This document shows positions 24,201 through 34,990 of a stretch of DNA of 64,000 nt, in pieces (position 1 is the stretch's first letter; each line of letters begins with the position of its first letter). This DNA comes from Ulva prolifera (taxonomy: Eukaryota > Chlorophyta > Ulvophyceae > Ulvales > Ulvaceae), in contig CM041197.1 in NCBI GenBank assembly GCA_023078555.1, positions 8,464,842 through 8,528,841 of the forward strand, read 5' to 3'. The notes beneath the pieces are model-generated. The model searched no databases, had not been told where the DNA came from, and was given only the letters and a program-made list of their open reading frames with translations. Made by a program: the position numbers and the translations under genes.

Positions 24201-25417
24201 CACGCGTGCATGCATGCAATTAATGTATATGAGTTTTTCGGTGTGCGACGGCGCCTGGGGCAAGCGTGTGACGGGACTGCGGCGCAGGGGCGTACATGCA
24301 TGTACCCTGGCAGCGCTCTCACACTGCGCACCGACACCCAACAGCTCACACCGTGAGCCCAACCCGGTTCGGTCGTTCGTACACTCCCGAATGTTTGGCT
24401 GGGTCACAAGTTTGCGAGCGGGAGCGGCCAACGCACAGGCAGCGTCCGTTCCCTCACCTGCAGCAGTCTCACCCGCCGCATGCATGCAGTCCAACGGCAA
24501 GCGGGAGGTCTTCTTCGAGACGTTTGGCGTGCCGCGGGTGATCGAGGTGGAGGACCGCACAGCCAACGTCGCGGCGCGTGACGCCCGCCCCAAGGCCGAG
24601 GCCGGCGTCCCGGGATCCGTCGGCGCCCCGATGGGCGGTGACGTCCTCGACGTGCGCATACCCCCCCCCCCCCCCCCCCCCCCCCTTCTGTGATTACACG
24701 TTCTCATTTGGATCTCAAGCATCTACCATGGCTGCAATTGTCGTGGGCTTTGCTGTGTGTTCATTTTGGATTCTGTGTGCGCCGCATGTGGCTGTCATCG
24801 CTGCTCCAAACGCCCTGCGGGTATCGTCTGCGTAGCTTTGTTTTATGAGGACATGCCCAAGTCGTGGCAGACAGTCCAAACACATGATGCGTTATGCGCG
24901 CTGCAGTTGTATGCAGTGGCTCACACAAATACTTCCTTGCCTGCATCACAACAGCAGCCACCCAACAAGCTGTCACACGAGCTCGGCCTGTTCCATGGCA
25001 GAGAACACTGAGACGGACTGCTTAGCGTTCTATTGTAACACGCACGATCGGCCGCTCACCAACACAGGCCAAGCCCACCCGCCCCGTCTACATCACCCTG
25101 GAACAAGATCCTCGCTACCTGGTTGTTTGACCTGGTGTCCTGCCGTGCAACCCCTGTATTTGTAGCCACCACGAGCGCCGCGGCGTGTACAGGTGTCGGT
25201 CAAGCCTGGTCAGACAGTGGTGGCTGGTGAGGTGGTCGCGGTGATGTCGGCGATGAAGATGGAGACGACGGTCGCCGCACCCGTCGACGGCATCGTGTCG
25301 CACGTCGCCGCCGACAAGGGCGACACGCTCGACGCCGGGGACCTGTTGATCCGCATCACCCCCGCCGACGAGGCCGCCGCCGGCAGCGCCGCCCCTGCGG
25401 AGGCCGCCGCCGCGTGA
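15290..25417 (+). CDS. PYC: Pyruvate carboxylase, 15 exons, about 1203 aa, probably mitochondrial
   Basis: Exons: 15290-15484, 15657-15911, 16634-16818, 17407-17524, 18157-18402, 18689-18985, 19353-19865, 20590-20923, 21232-21530, 22143-22359, 22850-23052, 23339-23476, 23960-24184, 24490-24651, 25193-25417. All phases agree. The enzyme carboxylates pyruvate to oxaloacetate using ATP and bicarbonate. Residues 1-33 are Arg-rich without acids, a plausible mitochondrial presequence. Biotin carboxylase follows ([18 protein letters not shown]-grasp [11 protein letters not shown] at 197-207; EVNPRIQVEHT at 327-337). The carboxyltransferase starts with [11 protein letters not shown] (573-583) and carries the active-site lysine in [11 protein letters not shown] (K748). 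The C-terminal biotinyl domain has [10 protein letters not shown], biotinylated at K1151. Family length is usually 1150-1180; the excess is presequence and an Ala-rich C-terminus. Introns 5 and 11 have GC donors. Introns 3, 4 and 14 have C-runs just after the donor. Confidence 0.95.
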
Positions 25418-26603
25418 GCGCCGGGCGGTGCGGCGCGCATGCGCCCTCGGCCGTGCTGCGCTGTGGGCGAGACGGTGTGCAGGCGGCCCGGCTCAGCGTG
25501 CATGCATCTGTGGTTGAGCTGCGGGCGGGGCCTTGGGCATGCTGTGCGTGCTGCGTGCCCGCCGGGCACAGCGGAGCGGTGCCTGTGGGGTGCCTGTGGC
25601 CTTCAGAGGGTGGGGTCGCGGACGGTCAGCGCCAGAGGGCGTTTTTTTTTGGTGTTGTTTGGTGGACGAGGTGGTGAGATGAGATGACGGAGATATCGCA
25701 TGTTTTGTGTGCATCATGCAGGTCCGGGGCGGTCCGGCCGCGCGGCTGCAGGGCTGAGACGGGACTTGCTGAGAATGCGAGATGGGTAGGGTGTAATTGA
25801 TGTGCTGCACCGATTCTGGGCGATTCAATGCAACCTGCTTGCTGTGATTGTGCTGAGGATGGCACGTGTCTGGCTAGCATGGCCCTGGCAGCAGTTCACG
25901 ATGGCGCTAATGCATGCTGCTTCGATGTGGATATGCAACATGCTTACGGCCTGTTCGATGGCGGGTTGTGTTTGCAGCATCATGCTTGTGCATGAATACA
26001 TACAGCAGCACTGCGGCTCGGCCGGAGGACCAGAATGCAAGCCACGTGTGGTCATTCTACACATCTGCCTGACGTTGCAAGTGTTCCTGCCATGTGAGAT
26101 ATGGGCGATGCTTACTTCTGGCGCTGACCTTGTAGACACTTTGTCTATCCCGGATTATCCAGATCGATCGTTATCTTCCTTGTGATAACAGTGTGATAAC
26201 ATTTTCTGCGGGGGCGTATGTGCAGTCTGCAGCGTTCGTCAGTGCGCGCTCATTCAATTTTCGTGTAGCAGTTGCGTCCAACATGCTGGCGAGTCCAGCA
26301 CACGTTGGCGATCTGGCTGGAGCCGGGTGCGGGCCTTTGTGAACGATGTAAAGGCATGACACTAGAAACACGTGTACTCCACGCATAGCATTGATCAACG
26401 ATCCGCGATCCAGCTCTGTGAGCAGCTGCGGCACTGCCGTAAGATGCGGTTTTGTGCAATGTGCCACGGCTGTATAAAGCAGTGGCGACATCTGGCCATG
26501 CCTGAAGACGCTGCACATCGGTACACGCTCGACTCTGATCACCCGGACCAAGCCCAGAGCATCGTACACAGACCGTCACCGAGTCGTCCCTTGAATCAGC
26601 GAC
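25418..26603. other. Pyruvate carboxylase 3' flank and HSP20 upstream region
   Basis: No gene seen. The first part is GC-rich and continues the carboxylase 3' UTR; GC falls after about 25800. Confidence 0.5.
26473..26478 (+). promoter_or_regulatory. TATAAA box of HSP20
   Basis: TATAAA lies 131 bp upstream of the HSP20 ATG, a usual spacing for a TATA element plus 5' leader. I saw no convincing array of inverted GAA heat-shock half-sites nearby. Confidence 0.5.
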
Positions 26604-27510
26604 ATGTCGGCACACCAGCTCACGATAAGGCATCCGTTGTCTGACATCTTTGACATGTCTCTGATGGCTGATCCTTTCTCGGCTGTGGCGCCATTTGCGA
26701 CAGGCGCTACTCGGTTGTCGCAAGGACTGCACAGGGACATGCCTATCGATGTCAAAGAGGTGAGGCGGCCCGAGTAGCTTGGGATATGGAAAATGTCACG
26801 ATGATCTATGTACTTGCGTGTGAAATCTCTCAAACATGGTGCGTTGACCGGTATGGCCACGTTCGTCGCTGCTATCCGGACGTGCTTCGGCCGCGAACGT
26901 AGTATGCGCAGCTGTCACTCCGATGCTCTAAAACTCCTGCTGCACATATATGATTTAGGTTTGTGCGCTTGTACGTGCACCCTCAATCCGCTGATGCCTA
27001 GCCTGGATTAAGGCAGCCAACACGGTGCCGTGGACAGCCAGCCGTTGTGGTGACGAGGTCACTCCGGCATGCAGGATGACAAACAGATCGAGATCCATGC
27101 TGATATTCCTGGGGTCAGCAAGGAAGATATTCATGTGCGATTTTAGCATGTGTTGTTACGCCATCGTGGCAGTGCTGTGCAGCACTTGCACGCGTGCGCA
27201 GGCTGCATGCACGAGTTTGAGCAAGCACGAGAACGCCAATAACAGCAGCCGATTCCTGCAGCTTGACGTTGAGAACGACGTGCTTGCGTTGAGTGTTGAC
27301 CGGAAAGAGGGCAAGGAAGAGAAAACAGAGGAGGAAGGTGTCACTTGGCACCACACCGAGCGCTCCCACTTCTTCATGAAGCGCTCACTGCGCCTGCCAG
27401 ATACTGCAGATATGGACAATGCAGCGGCGTCGTACAAGGACGGCGTGCTCACAGTCACAGTCCCAAAGACAAAGGAGGCTGTTACCAAGAAGCGTGTTGC
27501 CATCTCGTGA
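26604..27510 (+). CDS. Small heat shock protein (HSP20 / alpha-crystallin family), 3 exons, 154 aa
   Basis: Exons 26604-26759, 27075-27134 and 27262-27510 are all in phase 0 (donors gtgagg, gtgcga; acceptors catgcag, cctgcag). The N-terminal arm has the usual PLSDIFDM start and reaches MPIDVKE. The alpha-crystallin domain runs through DDKQIEIHADIPGVSKEDIH, LDVENDVLALSV and SLRLPDTADMDNAAASYKDG to the diagnostic GVLTVTVPK. The C-terminus KKRVAIS carries a weak version of the I-x-I anchor. At 154 aa it is a typical cytosolic class protein, with no organelle presequence. The role is an ATP-independent holdase chaperone acting as oligomers. The 20-codon middle exon is unusually small. Composition is near-neutral in GC. 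I see no disruption. Confidence 0.92.
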
Positions 27511-28000
27511 GTCGGGATGGTGAGAATACCTCATCAGCACACGCACAACCCTCACAACCCTCGGTGTTTGTCTGCCTGGCTTTGGCGGACGCTATACAGT
27601 CCCCTTTGCATTTGTACAGTAGCACTTCGAAGGGCCGCAGCGCCAACCACTGTGCCGGTTTTTTTTGTTAACAATACTTTACCATTCCCTTGTCAAGACG
27701 TACCACCAACATGGCCACGCCGCCATCAAGCCGGCGGGTGCTTGCCCAGGAGTGAACTTGCGTTAGCGCAGTGATAGCCTGGGTTACATGGCCAGGAAGT
27801 ATAGTTGCATGGTCTGCTCTTAAGAGATACAACGGTCAGGCATAGCTGAAAAGGCATCGAGGCCGAGACCACCACATCTGTAAAGCTGCATATCAGTGAT
27901 GGGCTGCACAACGTGAACCTCCATGGTCCTCAGATCCTCTTCCCTCATCTACATGCAGCAACCTGCATCTGTTGTCCTCCTTTCCGTGGGCAGTTCAGTT

Positions 28001-28068
28001 CAGCATATGTGGTCCCGTTAATTCGGAGTTGTCAATGTCCTTACAGGATACGGCTCGGAAAACTTTAC
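28001..28068 (+). repeat. Dispersed repeat copy, plus orientation
   Basis: Shares catatgtggtcccgttaatt and cggagttgtcaatgtcc with the copy at 29314-29408. Its 3' TTTAC tail is reduced to a single unit. Confidence 0.75.
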
Positions 28069-28880
28069 AGTGCACTCCACACATCCAGTGTGATGCTGTT
28101 CCGTCCTCGACTTGGTGTGAATAGTACCTTTTGAGGTATCAAGGTTTCAGAAGTTGAAGGGACTGGTACATTTTTGTGTTTGCACCTCCCATGTCTACAG
28201 CCCTCTGAACCGTGTCCTCTGAGCCCAACTCCTCCAATTCACATATCAACAGTGCCCTCAACATGTCCATTCACGTCACGCCGGATGAATTCAGCTCCGC
28301 AGCCTGCGAGACTCGCGACCGCCTCGCCGGGTGACTCCCGAGGACACCAACAGGAGACATTTGCACCGCCTCACCGGCCACCTCTCCGGACGCAGCAGCG
28401 CCCGCACCACGTGTCATGCCTCCGCCTCGGCACCTGCCTCGGCCAAGTCACATCCTACACCATGCGTGTCGGTATCATTGCATCAGGTGCGGCCTCGCGC
28501 TGCACTACTTCTTGTACACCGAGGCCACATGCCATCTGGAGCAGCAGCAGCAGCTGCGGGGCACGGTCCCGGGTGCACCCCACGGCGGCCGCGCCCATGC
28601 GCGCTGCGTGCCCGCTGAAGCGTACTTGTGTTGAGTGGCGCAGACGAAGTCCACGCCGCTGCGCATGCATGCCCGGCCGGGGTAGGCAGCGCGCGTGAAC
28701 TGGTGAACTCGGTGGCTATGCGCGGTATGATGCACTGTGTATTGCAGCACATGCACATGGTGTGCATGGGAGCGCAGATGCATGGGGAGCCTGCGCGTGT
28801 ATATGTGCTGCACTCCCAGGGCGCTACCGGCAGCGCTCTGGGAGTGGCGGCAGCCTCCAGCACCGGGGAGGATGCAGAAG

Positions 28881-29014
28881 GAAAGTAAAGTAAATCTGAA
28901 CTGACTGAGCTGTATCCTGAAGCGGACATCGACAGCTCCGAATTGACAGGGCCACATATGCCGAAGGGGTAAACCACCTGGAAACCCCCCTCAGACAACC
29001 GATCGTGACTCACA
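28881..29014 (-). repeat. Dispersed repeat copy with end-repeat block, minus orientation
   Basis: Begins with gtaaagtaaat (minus-strand TTTAC tail). It continues through the shared core and ends in aaggggtaaaccacctggaa and the cctcagacaacc block, which is the same as the right inverted repeat of the element at 63003-63212. Confidence 0.75.
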
Positions 29015-29313
29015 GGGCCTCCTCCTGCGCTGCGGCCGCTTCAACTCCCCAAAGCACACGCTTGCGTGCGCTTTGGTCGTGCACGGCCTCCTGAACAGGA
29101 GGGGGTGGCAATTGTACAATACACGGACGTCGCTGCGCCAATCGGTAGGCCGCAGGAAAGTCGAGCATGCTTGCAGTTCATGGCACGGCATCTCATATGC
29201 ATGCACCAGCCGACTCTGGCATCTGCAATCAACCTGCAGGTGTGGTCACCTGATGTCATGCATGCGCTGGCCGCTATAGCTATAGTATACTGGCCTCTCC
29301 GGCTTTGTCCGTG

Positions 29314-29408
29314 TAACCCCTTCGGCATATGTGGTCCCGTTAATTCGGAGTTGTCAATGTCCAATAGGATACGGCTCATTAAATTCAGATTTACTTTGCT
29401 TTACACAC
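29314..29408 (+). repeat. Dispersed repeat copy, plus orientation
   Basis: Contains ccccttcggcatatgtggtc, the cggagttgtcaatgtcc core and a ttactttgctttac tail. With 28881-29014 it forms an inverted pair separated by about 300 bp. Confidence 0.75.
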
Positions 29409-29520
29409 ACTGCAGTCTGTCATGACATATATATGGAGGCGTGACACCATGTCCCAGGCCTTCTTGATCCAGGGCCCTGCCTGCAGGGGCGTGTCCACTA
29501 GTGTGTACTACGTACACGTG

Positions 29521-29544
29521 TGCTGCTGCTGCTGCTGCTGCCGC

Positions 29545-29578
<34 letters not shown>

Positions 29579-29601
29579 GCCGCTGCTGCTGCTGCTGCTG
29601 C

Positions 29602-29661
<60 letters not shown>
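29521..29661 (+). repeat. (TGC)n trinucleotide microsatellite with CCG interruptions, about 47 units
   Basis: About 141 bp of TGC units with three GCCGCC or single CCG interruptions. Open in all frames, so it generates artefactual poly-Cys, poly-Leu and poly-Gln frames. It lies 240 bp past the 3' end of the reverse-transcriptase remnant (minus strand), so it could be the simple-repeat tail of that element. Confidence 0.95.
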
Positions 29662-29898
29662 ACTGCCATGACCATGTGTATCTGTGTCGGCTGTTCTGGA
29701 ACTCCAGCAGAGATGCTTCTGCTGTCCTCACGTGGCCCCAACCCTGGGCAGTTCTTCTGACTCAGGTGTGTGCCAGGTTTGTGTCAGGAGACAGTGACCC
29801 AGGCAGTCAGGGTCCCCTGACACAAAGGGTCCGCACACGCCCGCGCCACCTCACGCTGGGCCTCCAGCAGCTTCCCTGACGCGAATGCATCTGGCAGG

Positions 29899-30608
29899 TC
29901 ACTCCGGCAGCTCATGCAACTCGTCGAACAGCACCTGCCAGCGCTGCAAAACGCTGCCCGGGCTGGGTCCGCGGAGAGGGAGGAGCAAGTCCGGGCAGCC
30001 GGCAGGGTTATGCACGGCCATGCTGGCCGCAGTCAAGTTGGCTGCATCAGCGATGCACTCTTCCATCACCGGAAGGGCGCGCCCCCCATTACGGATGGGG
30101 AAAATCATCCTCCAAGACAGCCGCAGCGCCTCCGGATCCGCAGCCGCGTTGTCTGACGCGATTGCAGCCTCCGCGACCTCAGGCGGCCAGCACGTGCACA
30201 GGGTTGCAGTTGCGCCGCGCCACACGGCGGCCTCCGCCCTGCGCATGTGCGGCTCGAGCGCGGGAAACGGAACTCTCCGCATTGGGTGCGTCATGCGCAC
30301 ACCCAGAGACACGCGCAGCAAGAGGAACTGCGCCTGCACTGAAAGCGGGATGCGCATGAGGGTCTCGACGAGGCCCTCGACCTCGCGTGCGCGCACATCC
30401 AGCACCTCGGCACCTCGGCGACGTACTCCAGAGTGCCCAGCGACATGCCGATTGCCTTGAAGCCCTCGTGCAGATCACAGACGCCGAGGTCCGCGGCCTC
30501 GGCGGATGCCGCCGCAGCGTCGGCGCCATGGACGCCGCGTTTGGCCGGGTTCACCTCGAACCCGATGCTGCGCACACCACCGGCGTCCATGCACAGCCGT
30601 TGGAGCAC
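29899..30608 (-). pseudogene. Non-LTR retrotransposon reverse-transcriptase remnant, frameshifted
   Basis: Two overlapping minus-strand frames (30608-30291 and 30405-29899) together resemble the C-terminal half of a LINE-type reverse transcriptase. The first has a VNPAKRG motif followed by FKAIGMSLGTLEYVAEV. The second continues with VEGLVETLMRIPLSVQAQFL, then a FPIRNGGRAL block like the usual LPIRLGGLGL, and ends at a stop at 29899. The switch of frame falls at a direct 8-bp repeat (gaggtgcc gaggtgct), so a small tandem duplication probably broke the gene. The catalytic palm with YxDD was not found upstream, so the copy is also 5' truncated. Assignment is by motif order only; another polymerase family is possible. 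Confidence 0.5.
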
Positions 30609-30621
30609 CGCAGCTCCGGCT

Positions 30622-30706
30622 GCATCATGATCCAGCCTTTCTCATACCCACCACACGGTGTATGAGAAAGGCGGGATCATGATGCAGCACACCACACCGT
30701 GTGGTG
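30622..30706. repeat. Nested inverted repeats (cruciform-prone)
   Basis: Arms 30622-30647 and 30660-30685 match at 25 of 26 positions around a 12-bp loop. The loop-side sequence cccaccacacggtgt (30648-30662) is itself inverted at 30692-30706. Confidence 0.85.
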
Positions 30707-32146
30707 GGTGTGCTGTCAGGGGGACAGGCAAGCTGTTGCCTGGTCACCAGCGGTCCAACGTTGCCAGTATACTGGCAAGTATAAAATATATACTGGCAAC
30801 AGACCAGTGCAGCCGAGGGCGCTGGTCGCGGCAGGAGCCCGCCTCTCATGCGCAAGCTTTTGCCCCTCCCACCGGAGGCCTCGAGTAATCGTGCCCCCGG
30901 AGGCGGTACGTATACATTCGTCAGGTAGCTAGGCTGTGTCAGTGTGGCCGGAGGGGTCGTCTGCCAGCCAGTCCGGCTGAGCATATCAAAGATGATCTGC
31001 GCGCCCATCTTCAGGAAACGTGTAAGTACATCCTGAATTACCTCACTTGACTTTACATCTGATTTGCCACACCTGTGATGAGGCTCACTGTTGTGACGAT
31101 CACGTTAAACAACAAAGGAACAGCTGCACATACACTGTTCTGCCCGTGTACTTGACCCATTTGAATTTTTCTTTCATGTGCCTTCCTATCGAGGCATGCT
31201 GATTCTGGTACTCTGAACTGCTCAGGCTGCCCCAGTGACACGCCTCAGCGAGTCGGTCTACGCAGTACTCGTGTGTTGGGGGCCATTGTTCCTGTGTCGG
31301 TGGCCAGGCCCGAGTGACAGGGCTGGACCTCTTTCTGTCACTGCAGCTGCGACCTCAGAGTCTTGCATGATGGTTTCTTGCTGATGGCAATGACCGCAGT
31401 GGTCGTGCAGAAGTGTGATCACTTAGCAACAAGGCCAGTTACTGAAGCTCCAGCAATTCTATTCCTCATCTCACCTCTGCAAATAAGCACACATTGTGTG
31501 ACGTACACCTCGTTCTGATGGAGGCTCATCATGTTTGTTACGCCTCTCTCCCTCACTTCCCATTGCGCCATCACATGATTTGTTGTCCGTATACAAGGCC
31601 ATCATAGGTGGTTGTACGAGGTGGTCGCTTGTGATCATTTTTGCATCATCTGGTGACGATGTTGCATACCAGGCGAAGGAGGCACTACCATACCATCAGT
31701 CAAATCAAAACATCGCACTCCATCCTCTCTGATCAGGCTACAAAGTGCAACATGATGACGTCCAAAGATTTCACTGTGACATTTACACAGATGCACAAAC
31801 TGAAACGTGTGTTCAGAGGGCTACGGCCAGGTAGGCAACGGCCCTGTTAGGGAAAGTACTTGTCCAAGACGCGTGACCGGACACTGTGTGTGCAGCTCCA
31901 ATGGCGCAACTGCCTGGCACTGTCCTTACACTATGGCAGAACCGCGACCTGGTTGTTTCTCTTCCGGAGAGGCACGCAGACCAGACAACACTGGGCCGTT
32001 TCAAGGACCATTATTACGTGCACAGACTACATGCTGCATAGTCAATCAGCGTGTCACTCCATTTACTGCCTGCTGTGTACTTCAAATGCCGAATTTCTTC
32101 ATCAAATCTCGCAGAAACTCTGCACAAATACATATGTACAAGCGAT
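30707..32146. other. Intergenic, no supported gene
   Basis: Short open frames only; no family recognised. Confidence 0.4.
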
Positions 32147-32802
32147 CTAGTCAGTGTACTTGCCAGCCTGGGCTGCTGCTCGCGTCTCGGCAAGCAGTGC
32201 CTCCCTCTTCTTCGCGGAGATACCGCGCTTCTTGATGCCCTCCATGGTGTATGATGACATAGACGCTTCGCTAGAGTTGGGAGGGAGGCTGCCGCGCTTG
32301 CCAGTGCTGCCTGTAGACTCCTGGGAAGGAATCTCGATGGCTTCGGCCTTGGGCGCGAGCGCGATCAGGCCTGCATGTCGAATAGTATGTTGATGCTACG
32401 TCCACAACACTAACTCAGAGGCTTGAAAATATGATGAAAGGAAGCCGCATCCAGCCCAACGTTTGCCCGATGGGGCAACTTTCGGCACAGACAATCCATC
32501 GCGTGCGTCTCAATCGCGGTGTCACGGAACCTGTTCCCGAACCTCCGGCACAAACTATCCGCACGACGTTGATTGCGTACAGTTTATACCATTCGGCGTC
32601 TATGTGCATTGGCACGTTCGTGAGCCGACCGACCGCAGGATTTGAGTTTCCCCACGGATGCTGCAAACTGCGTTTAGGGCAGACTACAGGGACTAAAGTT
32701 TTTTGACTGCCTTCATACATGATACCTGAAAGCGTGGTGTGACGAATTACGCACCAGCCACGACAGCGAAGGCTTGACGCCGGCCCACGGCCTTGGGAGC
32801 AG
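32147..32802 (-). CDS. Putative thylakoid-lumen protein with Tat-type transit, 3' two exons (5' part not found)
   Basis: Minus-strand exons 32802-32755 (48 bp) and 32370-32147 join in phase 1 (G|gtgcgt ... catgcag|GC). The joined protein shows a twin-arginine then hydrophobic core, RRQAFAVVAGLIALAPKAEA, with an AEA cleavage site. This is the pattern of a lumenal transit peptide for the thylakoid Tat pathway. The mature part is only about 54 residues. It is hydrophilic, starts IEIPSQES, and ends in a basic/Ala-rich helix (GIKKRGISAKKREALLAETR) before KYTD. The exon starting at 32802 begins in phase 1, so at least one upstream exon with the stromal transit peptide is missing from the model. I do not recognise the mature domain; it resembles in size the small extrinsic photosystem subunits. 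Confidence 0.65.
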
Positions 32803-34968
32803 CTGTACGCACGCATGGCGCGGTCGTCTTGACCTGCACGTCTCACGACTTATACAATGGGCAAAGCTCTAATGGCGGTGTCGAAATTAGGAACGTGTTC
32901 GCAATTGCCACGCCCGACCCGCGAGGGAACTACGTCCTGGTGATCGACAGTTTCGCAGCCGCAAGACAGGCATTGAGTGCACACGCTTATCTATGGTGTT
33001 GTTGATACACACTGTGATTGTTTCGGAAAGCTGTACCTGTGTTGGGGCAGCCGGCATGTTGATTATCTAGTGATGGAAGACGAACGACCCTGACTGACCG
33101 GCGATTGAGTTCGAATGTTGGAGGTTGGGGTGTTCCAGGTAGTGCCTGCTGACATTTACCTGTAAGCGCTTGCTGCTTGCCTACCAACTGGCGTTGACGC
33201 AAACCAGATCAAAGAAATGTTAGATCCAGAATCAGGTCGTGATCGTGGACGTATCGAGACAGCACACTCCTAGCCATGCGCGTATCTCATGTTCGTGTTT
33301 GGCAGACGCACGTCTTCGCCAAGCTTTCGCCACGGAGCTTGCACAAAAAGTCACTATGCACTTCTGCTCTTCAATTTGCTTCACAGGTGGGCGATGGTTG
33401 TCGTCATGATACGTATCACGGCTGAGCAATAGTCATGGTCATGTGGACTTCTGCAAGCAATCGGCAAAGCATGCATCTCAAAGACGTCGGATACCTGCAG
33501 TTCGTTCATGCGCGTTGTTTTTTGCCGTCTCGAGATGTGCTGTGCAAAGCCAGGCCGCAACGGAGCTGCTTACAATCCTGCTCAATCGAAGCGTGTAAAT
33601 CAAGTCGCGTCCCGTTCTCAGCACATTGTATGTGCTGACAGAGCGGAGCAGGCACACCTCCGTGCGAATGATGGCAGTGTGAAGCAAACCACACCATAGA
33701 GCTGCGGGCCGCGACAGCAAATGCGATGCCTCCTGTGCAGACGATGAGAGCACCTCAAACATCATGCTCTCCATGACCAAGCGTCTGCAAGCTCTGACCG
33801 AGCACCTTTCGCAGAACCAGCACAGTTTACGGCCTCAACGTTGAGGACGCTGCGGTCCGCTGGCGCTCCAGGGCAAGATATTTTGGCCGACGACCCCCAG
33901 CCTGCCTTTGCAACCACCATCCCAACTTCGACCCACATGTCCAGCCACAGGCATGCACCAGCCTGTCGCACGATACTGCTCCTAATTCCCCCCGCCGCTG
34001 TATAACATCGCTGCTGTCAGAATCACGAAGATGAACGTCACGAGTGGTCCGCCAGCACAGTTGGCGCCGCTGCCTCCAGGTGAGCTTGCACTGCAGGTCA
34101 CAGCTGCAGAACCTCACATCGCCATCACAGACACACAACAGCTTGAGGGAGGCATGGAATGAATCAAAGCGGACGTGGGGCAGTCATGGAAATGAGGTTC
34201 AGGCCTTGACTGCGCCCCACACACCCACACCACCCGGAACCGCACCAGAAATTCACCATCACCGCTTGCACAATCACCAGTCGGCGCCGGTGATTTTGTT
34301 ACTTTGTTGCGGTGCGCTGCCACATACTGGCCCGGTCTCCTCTTATGATCTACTTGCACCATCACCATCCCTCCGGTGGAAGCCTCAAACGCTGCTGCAG
34401 CCTTGCGCTCACTGGCACAAACAAAGCAGAGCACGCCAATCGAATGCAAGGCTTCGTGACAGCGCAAACACTACTTCAGGCACTCCAACAATGTATCAGC
34501 CGTTGTGATGCACCACTACAGTATGCCGCCGTGCCGCGTGCCAGCTCTCAGCCCAGCCACCGTCCCATGGGGTGAGCGCTCCGCCTGTGGCTGAGCTTCC
34601 TGATGCACTTCCGTATGGTTACAACCGCAATTCACTCCACATGCACCTCAGTCTCACACCTATCATGCATGCGAACACCGGCCCCGTAATCTCTGCTCAA
34701 CCAAACTCACAGCCACGAGCGCACAAATTCCAGCTGCCCTGAGCTCCGGTGACTGTCTCGTGTCTAGCCACCTGAGACTACGGCTGTGTTTGCAGCTCAA
34801 TTATGCATGCATTTCCGCACACAGACGCAGCGGCACAATCACGCACGGCGCCACCAGCCCCACGCCGGAGCGCGGTCCCGCACGAACAGGTAAACCGCGC
34901 AAGCTTCTGCCCGTGCCCTGTGCCTCCGGCCCACGGTGCGGAATTCCCGGGCGCCACTGCGCCGTCAC
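32803..34968. other. Intergenic; may hide the first exon of the lumen protein
   Basis: No supported gene. The stromal transit exon of the minus-strand lumen protein should lie somewhere between about 32820 and 33500, but no candidate ATG exon with the right phase stood out. Confidence 0.35.
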
Positions 34969-34990
34969 GCATGCATGCATGCATGCATGC
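34969..34990. repeat. (GCAT)5GC tract
   Basis: A perfect GCAT tetranucleotide tract of 22 bp that abuts the minus-strand stop (or donor) of the PDZ-like gene. TGCATG is also the motif that precedes many acceptors in this window. Confidence 0.9.

Larger units (their letters stand above)
27511..29520. other. Repeat-rich intergenic region
   Basis: Contains three copies of the TTTAC-tailed dispersed element (listed separately), two facing each other. GC-rich frames around 28.3-28.9 kb have no recognisable product. Confidence 0.4.

Noticed and set aside
25792-25796. TGTAA as algal poly(A) signal after pyruvate carboxylase, also near eL43, HSP20 and ELIP
   Set aside because: Distances from the stops (83 to 375 bp) are too variable and the 5-mer is too frequent by chance to call terminators.
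29422-29879. Poly-Cys, poly-Leu, poly-Ser and poly-Gln open frames over the CTG array
   Set aside because: They are by-products of a microsatellite that is open in all frames; no flanking domain or splice partner supports translation.
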